From positions 62,001 through 126,000 of the forward strand of contig JAKSDI010000278.1 in assembly GCA_022360175.1 (NCBI GenBank): a stretch of 64,000 bases of DNA. The letters run 5' to 3'. Of the stretch, positions 50,797 to 58,462 are shown in pieces. Position numbers and translations under genes: made by a program. Within the stretch, counting starts at the first letter, position 1. Each line of letters begins with the position of its first letter. Under the pieces are notes generated by a model. It did no database searches. It was not told the origin of the DNA and worked only from the letters and a program-made list of their open reading frames with translations. The DNA is from Chitinophagales bacterium (lineage in GTDB: Bacteria > Bacteroidota > Bacteroidia > Chitinophagales > Saprospiraceae).

Positions 50797-50842
50797 ATAA
50801 GGAGTATTTTTTTGGCGAAAGCCAAAATTATTTACTCCTTAT
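50797..50842. other. Two-tier hairpin between the barrel genes
   Basis: ATAAGGAGTA and TACTCCTTAT (10 bp) enclose TTTTGGC-GAAA-GCCAAAA (7 bp with a GAAA loop on the plus strand). It lies in the 183-bp gap between two tandem minus-strand genes, so it could end or attenuate the first transcript; no clear U-run follows on the minus strand. Confidence 0.65.
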
Positions 50843-50907
50843 GACAAAACTGCAATTGATTTAAAACGGTCTTGTTTATGAATCTAGGTTTTATAGAGCT
50901 CCAATCA

Positions 50908-51735
50908 TTAGAAATTGAAACAGGGCACTGGATTGCTTAATAATTTGTGGATACTTTTTCCAAAATTATAGGAAAGGGTAATATTCATGATGTAGTACCA
51001 ATCATCAGCATTGCTTCCGCGACGATAGTCTTGATTAATACCTTCATCTCCTCCTAAGATAGGATTGCTCAACTCTGCGGCCAAAGGGCTATTGCCTATA
51101 AAAACATCACGATGATTGACTTCCGTTCCACTTACATCATCCAGGTAGTCGGTGAAAAGATAACGCCCTCCTGCTTCAAAGCCAAAAGTAACATTACGTA
51201 CCACAAACTTAATGCCCATACCAATGGGGAGATTGAACTGTGTTCTGTTATAAGGAGATTCATACCCACTAAGGCCTTGTCCTTCTGTACCAAGAGGTTG
51301 TAGTTCAATAAGCTCTCCGTCTACTTCCCGTTTGGGGTTAAAGTGGAAAACACCTATTCCTCCGTATAAGTATGGGAAAGTGGCACTATATTCAGAATGC
51401 CGTATTCGGATAGAATGCCATTCGCCTATGACATTAAATTCTACAATCTTAGTCTCGAAAGCCAATTGTCGATAGGCTTCTCTTCCGTGGAGAATATCAT
51501 CACCAAAAACACTGGCATAGTTTAGGTTAATTCGAGTGGAAAATTGTTGGCTATTGGCTAGTCTACAAAAAATACCAACTGCGGGTTTCGTCATTTGAAG
51601 CATTTGTCGAAAATCACTAGGAGCAAGATCTCCATTGTAAAATGACGCTCCAAAGTTGAGTCCGATATCTATAACTTGTGATTGAGCAGGAAAATAGGAT
51701 AGAATAGTAATTAATGGGATTAATAACTTTCGCAT
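50908..51735 (-). CDS. DUF6089-like outer-membrane beta-barrel protein (copy 2)
   Basis: A 275-residue exported protein paralogous to the next downstream gene. Signal peptide about 1-19 (FPAQSQ). Shared signatures include GASFYNGDLAPSDF, YLYGGIGVFHFNP, LQPLGTEGQGLSGYESPYNRTQF, GGRYLFTDYLDDVSGTEVNHRD, and the C-terminal DDWYYIMNITLSY. The two genes lie in tandem on the minus strand, so the pair arose by duplication. An outer-membrane structural role is inferred from the fold only. Confidence 0.78.
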   Translation of the reverse strand: MRKLLIPLITILSYFPAQSQVIDIGLNFGASFYNGDLAPSDFRQMLQMTKPAVGIFCRLANSQQFSTRINLNYASVFGDDILHGREAYRQLAFETKIVEFNVIGEWHSIRIRHSEYSATFPYLYGGIGVFHFNPKREVDGELIELQPLGTEGQGLSGYESPYNRTQFNLPIGMGIKFVVRNVTFGFEAGGRYLFTDYLDDVSGTEVNHRDVFIGNSPLAAELSNPILGGDEGINQDYRRGSNADDWYYIMNITLSYNFGKSIHKLLSNPVPCFNF

Positions 51736-52164
51736 AGTTTTGGGATAATTTTTAGTTGCTTGTCATCACTTGTTTCTAAAAACAAGCATTTTCATGAGTA
51801 CACTAGCAGAGCGGCACAAAAGCAATTGATAATTTGAAGTTTAGTATTAGTTAAGATTCCCAAATTTGGGAAATAATCAATTACTGGTACCAGCTATACT
51901 GGTGTTAAGCGTGATTTGCTAGCAAAATTACAGAAATTTTCGAAAGACACAATGTATTGAAAGATAAGGTATATGAATTTCTTCTAATGCACTAATTGCC
52001 ATAAAACGGTCATTAATGCCCTAATTGATTTAACTTATACTGACGAATGATGTTATTGAGGAGGAATCAGCCATAGTATATGGTCAAGAAGTACTACATT
52101 TGAGCTTTGGTTGAAATGGCCGCTATAGAGTGGCCCTCACAATTGATAAAAATGATCCTGCATC
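51736..52164. other. 429-bp intergenic region before the ABC exporter
   Basis: No gene was found. CTTGTTT-CTAA-AAACAAG (51769-51786) is a perfect 7-bp hairpin near the divergent barrel gene. CTGGTACCAG near 51885 is a perfect palindrome followed by a second CTGGT. No consensus promoter box was seen for either gene. Confidence 0.5.
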
Positions 52165-53970
52165 ATGGGAATGCGAAGGCGAAATAGAGAAAATTCAGAA
52201 GAGCAGCGCCCCAAACTTACACGTGAAAATATAAGGGAAGCGGCTGCTATTTTTAGATTTATACGTCCATATAGATGGTCTTTTTTCTTTGGATTAGTGC
52301 TCTTGTTTTTATCCAGCTTAGTATTTATGATCTTTCCTTATTTATCGGGTTTGATGGTAGACGTAGCTCAGGGAAATGCAGAGACTAATTATTCTTTAAA
52401 AGATATCGGCTGGATTTTATTGCTTGTACTGATCGTACAGGGGTTTGTGTCTTATATGCGAGTATACCTTTTTGCAATTGTAAGTGAAAAAGGGATCGCA
52501 AATGTACGCAGAGCTTTATATGAAAAGTTGGTTTCATTGCCAATTACTTTCTTCGAAGAGAATAGAGTAGGGGATATAGTAAGCCGTTTGACTGCCGATG
52601 TTGAAAAGCTGTATAATGCTTTTTCCATTACCTTGGCGGAGTTTATACGCCAGGTCATAATATTGGTAGTAGGAGTATTGTTTCTGGCTTTTCGAGCCCC
52701 TAAGCTTTCATTGATTATGTTGGCTACCTTCCCTGTTATTGTGGTTGGGGCGATGCTGTTTGGCCGCTTCATCCGTAAATTGTCCAAGGAGCGGCAACAG
52801 GCATTGGCAGATTCGAATATATCCCTTAATGAAACTACTTCAGCAATACAGGTAGTAAAAGCTTTTACCAACGAACTTTTTGAATCTTTACGATACGGCT
52901 TGAACATTGATAAAGTAGTTAAGGTCTCTTTATACTATGCACGTTGGCGGGCACTCTTTTCCGTTTTTATTATCACTTTCCTCTTTGGAGCTTTATTTTT
53001 TATTGTTTGGCAAGGGGCTATAATGGTAAGTGATGGCAGCATGACTGCTGGTCGCTTAATAGAGTTTGTGGTTTATACCGGTATAATAGGAGGAGCTATC
53101 GCCGGATTGGGGAATTTCTATACAGAATTGCTGGGAGCGATTGGTGCTACTGAGCGAATCCGCGAGATTTTAAAAGAAGAAGAAGAAGTTCAACTGGATG
53201 ATGCGAAAAATCTGGAAAGAGCTCCGATCGAAGGACATATTTCCTATGAAGATGTTTATTTTAGCTATCCTACCCGATCAGACGTACCTGTATTACAGGG
53301 ACTCAGTTTTGAGGTAGAACCAGGAAATAAAGTGGCCTTAGTGGGGACTAGTGGTGCTGGAAAATCTACGATCGTTCAGCTATTGCTGAAGTTCTATAAG
53401 ATGAACGAAGGAGTGATAAAAGTAGATGGTAAAAATATTCAGGATTATAATACTACTGCTTTTCGCAAAAATATAGCAATTGTACCTCAGGAGGTAATCC
53501 TTTTTGGAGGTACCATTCGCGAAAATATCCTTTATGGAAGGCCCGATGCTACGGAAGAAGAAATTATGGATGCTGCTAAGCAAGCCAACGCCTGGAATTT
53601 TATACAATCTTTTCCGGAAGGGCTAGATACATTGGTAGGCGAGCGGGGAGTGAAATTATCCGGAGGGCAACGGCAACGAATAGCGATCGCTCGTGCTATT
53701 TTAAAAGACCCAGCTATACTTTTATTGGATGAAGCAACTTCTTCATTAGATGCAGAATCAGAAAGAGTAGTGCAAGAAGCATTAAACACTTTGATGCAAG
53801 GGCGTACTTCTATCATTATAGCCCACCGTCTAGCCACTATCCGAGAAGTAGATCAAATACTTGTAATCGATAAAGGCCAAATCATTGAACAGGGAACCCA
53901 TGAGGAATTATCATCTATCGAAGATGGGGCGTATAATACATTAGCAAAACTACAATTTGAGCCTATATAG
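52165..53970 (+). CDS. ABC exporter, fused membrane and ATPase domains
   Basis: A 601-residue half-transporter of the MsbA/LmrA class, likely a homodimer. Six membrane helices lie in residues about 35-320, and the ATPase domain at about 350-595. Walker A is GTSGAGKST, the signature is the canonical LSGGQRQR, Walker B is ILLLDEATSSLD, and the H-loop is IIAHRLATI. It differs from the exporter at 8363, which has LSMGQ. The substrate is unknown. It is followed by two 7-bp repeat arrays and the MoxR-like gene, which may be on a separate transcript. Confidence 0.92.
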   Translation: MGMRRRNRENSEEQRPKLTRENIREAAAIFRFIRPYRWSFFFGLVLLFLSSLVFMIFPYLSGLMVDVAQGNAETNYSLKDIGWILLLVLIVQGFVSYMRVYLFAIVSEKGIANVRRALYEKLVSLPITFFEENRVGDIVSRLTADVEKLYNAFSITLAEFIRQVIILVVGVLFLAFRAPKLSLIMLATFPVIVVGAMLFGRFIRKLSKERQQALADSNISLNETTSAIQVVKAFTNELFESLRYGLNIDKVVKVSLYYARWRALFSVFIITFLFGALFFIVWQGAIMVSDGSMTAGRLIEFVVYTGIIGGAIAGLGNFYTELLGAIGATERIREILKEEEEVQLDDAKNLERAPIEGHISYEDVYFSYPTRSDVPVLQGLSFEVEPGNKVALVGTSGAGKSTIVQLLLKFYKMNEGVIKVDGKNIQDYNTTAFRKNIAIVPQEVILFGGTIRENILYGRPDATEEEIMDAAKQANAWNFIQSFPEGLDTLVGERGVKLSGGQRQRIAIARAILKDPAILLLDEATSSLDAESERVVQEALNTLMQGRTSIIIAHRLATIREVDQILVIDKGQIIEQGTHEELSSIEDGAYNTLAKLQFEPI

Positions 53971-53992
53971 AGAGGAGGTGAAAGATGATGTG

Positions 53993-54076
53993 GTGATTGG
54001 TGAAAAGTGATTGGTGAAAAGTGATTGGTGAAAAGTGATTGGTGAAAAGTGATTGGTGAAAAGTGATTGGTGATAT
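53993..54076. repeat. 7-bp tandem array (GTGATTG / GTGAAAA)
   Basis: Twelve heptads alternate GTGATTG and GTGAAAA, ending with GTGATAT. The array begins 22 bp after the ABC exporter stop. It shares the GTGATTG heptad with the 41196 and 6423 arrays. Confidence 0.92.
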
Positions 54077-54094
54077 GATGTTTGTTCTTGAACT

Positions 54095-54253
54095 ACTGCC
54101 AACTAAAACCCTGAACACTGCGAACTGAACACTGCACTACTGCCAACTGAATACTGCGAACTGAACACTGAACACTGAATACTGATCCACTGAACACTGA
54201 ACTACTGCCAACTGAATACTGAACACTGAACACTGCCAACTGAACACTGAAAC
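54095..54253. repeat. 7-bp tandem array (ACTGNNN) running into a start codon
   Basis: About 22 heptads of the form ACTGAAC, ACTGCCA, ACTGCGA and ACTGAAT, with occasional single-base insertions, end directly at the ATG of the MoxR-like gene (54254). The leader of that gene is therefore made of repeat units. The array is neither palindromic nor CRISPR-like: no spacers, period 7. Confidence 0.92.
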
Positions 54254-55351
54254 ATGAATTACACCTATTACGGTAGTCGGGCCACAGCAAGTGAGGTCAT
54301 AGCTTTTTTAAAGCATGTCCTATCTGCTAATGAGCAAGCAGAATATCGAGGAAAAGCTCGTACTCCTGCTTGTATCTGGGGGCGACATGGTATAGGGAAG
54401 ACCGAGATCGTTCAGTCATTGGCCGAAGAGTTGGGGTATGAGTTTATTTATATAGCTCCTGCTCAATTTGAAGAAATGGGAGATTTGGTTGGTATGCCAT
54501 CTATTGAAGAAGAGCAAACCGTATTTCGGGCACCGGAATGGGTTCCTCGAAAAAAGGGGCCTGGTATCTTATTAATAGATGATGTTAATAGAGCAGACGA
54601 TCGCATATTAAGAGGTATTATGCAGCTTTTGCAAAATTACGAATTAGTGAGCTGGAGGTTACCTGCAAAATGGCATCTTGTATTAACTGCCAATCCTGAT
54701 GGTGGAGATTATTCTGTTACTCCAATGGATGATGCCATGCTCACCCGAATGATGCATATTACGCTTGAGTTTGATTTGCAAGAGTGGGCTCGATGGGCTG
54801 AGCGACATGCAATTGATCCACGGGGTATCAACTTTGTCCTTACTTATCCGGATGTAATTATGGGCAATCGAACTACCCCACGTACTTTAGTTCAATTTTT
54901 TGAGTCCATTAAAAGTATAAAGGAGCTAGATAAGGAATTAGCCCTGGTACGCCTGCTAGCAGATGCATGCCTGGATGAACAAACTGCTTCGGCTTTCATT
55001 GCTTATGTTAATCAAGATCTTCGCAGCCTCATTGAACCTGAAGATATATGCAATGCTCATCAGTTTGAAGCACAGATAGCTCAACCTCTTCAAAAAATGG
55101 TCAGCAAAGGTACGCTGAGGGTAGACCTTTTGACGACTATCGCCACCCGGCTTACTAATTATCTTTTGCTTGGAGATATTGCAATTCAAGATACGCTACT
55201 TACTAATGTAGTAGCCTTCCTTAAACTGGATTTCCTTCCCAACGATATTCGCCTTGCTATGGCAAGAAATCTGGTGCAATCCAATAAAACTAAATTACAG
55301 GAGCTTGCTTCTGATCCTACAGTAGGCATGTTGTTACTAGAGGAGATGTAG
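54254..55351 (+). CDS. MoxR-like AAA+ ATPase
   Basis: A 365-residue cytoplasmic ATPase. Walker A is GRHGIGKTE (about 43-51), Walker B ILLIDDVNRAD (about 106-116), and sensor-like TANPDGGDYSVTPMDDAMLTRM follows (about 147-168). The pattern matches MoxR-type AAA+ proteins that act with VWA-domain partners to insert metals or assemble complexes. The expected VWA partner is not found downstream; a truncated S23-type gene in the opposite strand lies there instead. The function is unknown. Confidence 0.8.
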   Translation: MNYTYYGSRATASEVIAFLKHVLSANEQAEYRGKARTPACIWGRHGIGKTEIVQSLAEELGYEFIYIAPAQFEEMGDLVGMPSIEEEQTVFRAPEWVPRKKGPGILLIDDVNRADDRILRGIMQLLQNYELVSWRLPAKWHLVLTANPDGGDYSVTPMDDAMLTRMMHITLEFDLQEWARWAERHAIDPRGINFVLTYPDVIMGNRTTPRTLVQFFESIKSIKELDKELALVRLLADACLDEQTASAFIAYVNQDLRSLIEPEDICNAHQFEAQIAQPLQKMVSKGTLRVDLLTTIATRLTNYLLLGDIAIQDTLLTNVVAFLKLDFLPNDIRLAMARNLVQSNKTKLQELASDPTVGMLLLEEM

Positions 55352-55361
55352 GGATCATGGG

Positions 55362-55565
55362 TTATTTTGCGTATCGTTTGGCAACTGAACGTGCTAGGCA
55401 GGAGGCTCTAAAATTAGCTCCAACGGAGGAAGAGCATCTTATTAGCTGTTTGCCAATAATTCTTGTTTCATCAAGTTTCCTTAATCCTTGATAGAATTTC
55501 AAAATCCTTATTACAAAGGCTCTGGTTCTATTTCTAAATAGATTATTGAATTCAATTTGATCCAT
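55362..55565 (-). pseudogene. Truncated four-helix bundle protein (23S rRNA-intervening-sequence type)
   Basis: A 67-residue frame starts like complete S23/four-helix bundle proteins (MDQIEFNNLFRNRTRAFVIR, then IIGKQLIRCSSSVGANFRASC) but diverges after CLARS and stops, lacking the second half of a protein normally about 115-130 long. The break lies near 55380, 11 bp past the end of the MoxR-like gene. A deletion or junction probably removed the 3' end. Confidence 0.65.
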
Positions 55566-55944
55566 AATGTTAATTTGAAAGCATTGCGCTAGAATAATTA
55601 TAATAATGTCTAATCACTCAGACGCCCAAATGTTCCCAATTCCATAAATCAATCTATGCTTTTTTAATATCTACCCTCTTTTTCTAACTACATAACCCTC
55701 TAACTCCTCCTCACCATACCACCCATTACCATATCGCCACTGCCATTTATCTCCCTTTTTGGGTGACATTTATCTTTTTTTCTACCGTCAAGAAGAGCTA
55801 AGTTTCACCTCCTTAATGACTGACTTATTAATCTAGCCATTATTGCTTTGTTCTTTGCTTTATATTTCCTAATTTCATTCCTGTTCAATCTGATTTCAGG
55901 AAATAAAGTTTTGTATTAATTAACCAAATTAAAAGAGGAACCTT
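55566..55944. other. 379-bp intergenic region with pyrimidine-rich tract
   Basis: No gene was found. The plus strand at about 55655-55790 is pyrimidine-rich and loosely heptad-like (ACCCTCT, AACTCCT, CACCATA, CCACCCA), without clean repeats. CATTTATCT occurs twice near 55744 and 55768. The last part leads to the EF-G start, and a near -7 box (AAGTTTTG) sits about 40 bp upstream of it. Confidence 0.4.
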
Positions 55945-58077
55945 ATGAGTTTTGATACCAAAAACATCAGAAATGTGGCCCTCCTCGGACACTCCGGTTG
56001 CGGAAAGACAACTTTCGCAGAGTGCATGCTTTTCGAAGCAGGCGCTATCTCCCGCCGGGGCTCCGTGGAGGAAGGTAATACCCAATCGGACTATACGAAT
56101 ATCGAGCGGGAACGTGGTAACTCCATATTCGGCTCACTAATGCACGCTAAATGGAAGGATTCGAAGATTAATATTATTGATACTCCGGGTTTTGATGATT
56201 TTGTAGGGGAAGTAGTTTCTGCGCTTAAAGTGGCCGATACAGGTGTGATGCTGCTTAACGCAAAAAATGGTGTGGAAGTAGGTACTCAACTTATTTGGGA
56301 TTATATAGAGAAATTTGAAACGCCATCCATCTTTGTGGTCAATCAGGTAGATCATGAAAAAGCAGATTTTGAGGGTACGATGGAGCAGATAAGGTCACGC
56401 TTTGGAAATAATAAGGTGTTGCCTATGCAGTACCCATTGAGTACAGGTGATGGGTTTAATACAATTGTTGATGCGCTTCAAATGACAATGTATGTATTCC
56501 CCCCTGAAGGAGGAAAGCCAGAAAAGCAGCCCATCCCTGAGTCTGAAATAGGACGAGCACAAGAGATGCACAATGTGATGGTAGAAGCAGCAGCGGAAAA
56601 CGATGAAGGGCTAATGGAAAAATTCTTCGAAGCAGGATCACTTACAGAAGAAGAATTAGCAGAAGGCTTACGCATTGCTATCGCTCATCAGGATATTTTC
56701 CCTGTATTCTGTGCTTCTTCTTCTAATAATATGGGAAGTGGCCGTATTATGGGCTTTATAAATGATATTTGTCCTTCTCCTGCCGATCGGCCAGCAGCAC
56801 GCTTACAAGATTCGGATGAAAAGCTGGCTTGTGATAGCAATGGAGATACAAGCGTTTTTATTTACAAAACGATCTCTGAGCCACAAGTAGGTAATGTATC
56901 CTATTTTAAAGTATACTCGGGAACATTGAATAGCAGCGATGAATTGACTAATGCAGAAAATCGCGGGCAGGAAAGATTTGGACAACTTTTTGTTGCCGAA
57001 GGTAAAAACCGAGAACAAGTTTCTACTTTAAAAGCAGGTGATATTGGGGTAACCGTAAAACTCAAAAATACGCATACGAATAATACACTGAGTACAAAAG
57101 GAGTAGATCGTAAGATTGCTTACATGGACTTCCCTGAGCCAAGGATTCGTGTAGCAGTAGAAGCAGATGGTAAGAAGGATATTGAAAAGCTATTCAAGGC
57201 ACTTCACCAAATAGAAGAAGAAGATCCTACATTAATCTTAGAGCAATCAAAAACACTTAAACAGACTTTACTGCATGGGCAGGGGCAGTTGCACCTGGAA
57301 TTGATAAAATATAGGATCGAAAAGGTACACAATGTCCATATGGATTTTATTAAGCCACGGATTGCGTATCGTGAAACAATCACCAAAGGAGCCGATACAA
57401 TGTACCGGCATAAAAAGCAAACTGGTGGTGCCGGCCAATTTGGGGAAGTGCATATGCGCATTGAACCATATACAGAGGGTATGCCAGATCCTGCTGACTT
57501 ATCTGTCCGTAATAAGGAAATAGAAGACTTGCCATGGGGTGGTAAATTGGCCTTCTACTGGTGTATTGTTGGTGGCTCTATTGATTCTAAGTACTCTAAT
57601 GCAATTAAGAAGGGAATTCTCCAAAAAATGGAGGAAGGGCCACTTACCGGTTCTTATTGTACAGATATTCGGGTATGTATTTATGATGGTAAAATGCATG
57701 CTGTAGATTCTAATGATATGGCTTTCATGCTCGCGGCAGGCCAGGCTTTTAAAGATGGCTTTAAGCAAGCAGGGCCCAAGTTAATGGAACCTATCTATAA
57801 GCTGGACATCCTTTGTTCTGATGATGTGATGGGAGATATAATGGGCGACCTGCAAACACGTCGTGCAATTATCATGGGGATGGATGCAGATGGGCATTAT
57901 CAAAAGATTACAGCTCAGGCACCATTAGCTGAATTATACCAGTATTCTTCTACTTTAAGGTCTTTATCACAGGGACGTGCTAAATTCCATCAGGAATTTC
58001 TGGAATTTGCAGCTGTTCCACATGACCTGCAAGCGAAACTCATTGCTGCGCATGAGGAAGCACTAGCAGAAGCATAA
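55945..58077 (+). CDS. Elongation factor G-like translational GTPase (EF-G paralogue)
   Basis: A 710-residue cytoplasmic GTPase with the five-domain EF-G order. The G domain has GHSGCGKTT (G1, about 15-23), DTPGFDDF (G3), and NQVDHEKAD (G4). Switch I reads ERERGNSIFG instead of the ERGITI of canonical EF-G, placing it among EF-G2/EF-G-like paralogues. Domain IV carries KKQTGGAGQFGEVHMRIEP. Function is likely ribosome translocation or recycling, unproven for this class. The first about 65 codons have C-ending codon use unlike the rest. A terminator follows. Confidence 0.92.
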   Translation: MSFDTKNIRNVALLGHSGCGKTTFAECMLFEAGAISRRGSVEEGNTQSDYTNIERERGNSIFGSLMHAKWKDSKINIIDTPGFDDFVGEVVSALKVADTGVMLLNAKNGVEVGTQLIWDYIEKFETPSIFVVNQVDHEKADFEGTMEQIRSRFGNNKVLPMQYPLSTGDGFNTIVDALQMTMYVFPPEGGKPEKQPIPESEIGRAQEMHNVMVEAAAENDEGLMEKFFEAGSLTEEELAEGLRIAIAHQDIFPVFCASSSNNMGSGRIMGFINDICPSPADRPAARLQDSDEKLACDSNGDTSVFIYKTISEPQVGNVSYFKVYSGTLNSSDELTNAENRGQERFGQLFVAEGKNREQVSTLKAGDIGVTVKLKNTHTNNTLSTKGVDRKIAYMDFPEPRIRVAVEADGKKDIEKLFKALHQIEEEDPTLILEQSKTLKQTLLHGQGQLHLELIKYRIEKVHNVHMDFIKPRIAYRETITKGADTMYRHKKQTGGAGQFGEVHMRIEPYTEGMPDPADLSVRNKEIEDLPWGGKLAFYWCIVGGSIDSKYSNAIKKGILQKMEEGPLTGSYCTDIRVCIYDGKMHAVDSNDMAFMLAAGQAFKDGFKQAGPKLMEPIYKLDILCSDDVMGDIMGDLQTRRAIIMGMDADGHYQKITAQAPLAELYQYSSTLRSLSQGRAKFHQEFLEFAAVPHDLQAKLIAAHEEALAEA

Positions 58078-58105
58078 GAGTAGGAAAATAATATTGAAAA
58101 AACTT

Positions 58106-58146
58106 TGGTTGAGGTTAGCTCTGTGTTAATCTCAACCATTTTTTTA
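58106..58146 (+). terminator. Intrinsic terminator after the EF-G paralogue
   Basis: TGGTTGAG pairs with CTCAACCA and is followed by a run of eight T. It lies 28 bp after the stop. Confidence 0.8.
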
Positions 58147-58462
58147 GTGGCTTGTAAATTATGACAAGCCTGGTGCTATTGGTGCGACTTCGTCCGAAGT
58201 CGAAACTTCCATTATGATTATTTTCGATAAATTTCTGACTTCTCCGAAGTCTTTGCCTGTCAAACATGAAAAGCCTAGTTTGGAGGATCCACAACCTTTT
58301 TTACGAGGCCTGACCGAGTAAATTATTTGGATTATACAAAATTCATAAGAATTCGTGTAATAAGTGTAATTCGTGGACCATGCAAAGTGGAGAGCCTTAT
58401 GACAGCCAACACTTTCTGATCTCCCTTTTGATACATGACAGATCACTATATACTTTTTATAA
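58147..58462. other. Convergent intergenic region with several hairpins
   Basis: GGCTTGT-ACAAGCC (58149-58170), CGACTTCG-TC-CGAAGTCG (58185-58202), and GACTTC-TCC-GAAGTC (58237-58251) are perfect stems. The 20-bp word beginning ACGAGGCCTGACC at 58303-58322 is identical to one inside element E1. AATTCGTGT, AATAAGTGT, AATTCGTGG near 58350-58377 is a 9-bp direct repeat. The minus frame of 115 codons here is not supported. No gene. Confidence 0.55.

Noticed and set aside
53993-54253. CRISPR array
   Set aside because: The repeats are 7 bp with no spacers, and no cas gene is near.
54093-54290. Minus-strand frame of 65 codons
   Set aside because: It is a translation of the heptad array (repeating SVQ/VFS runs) and has no family support.
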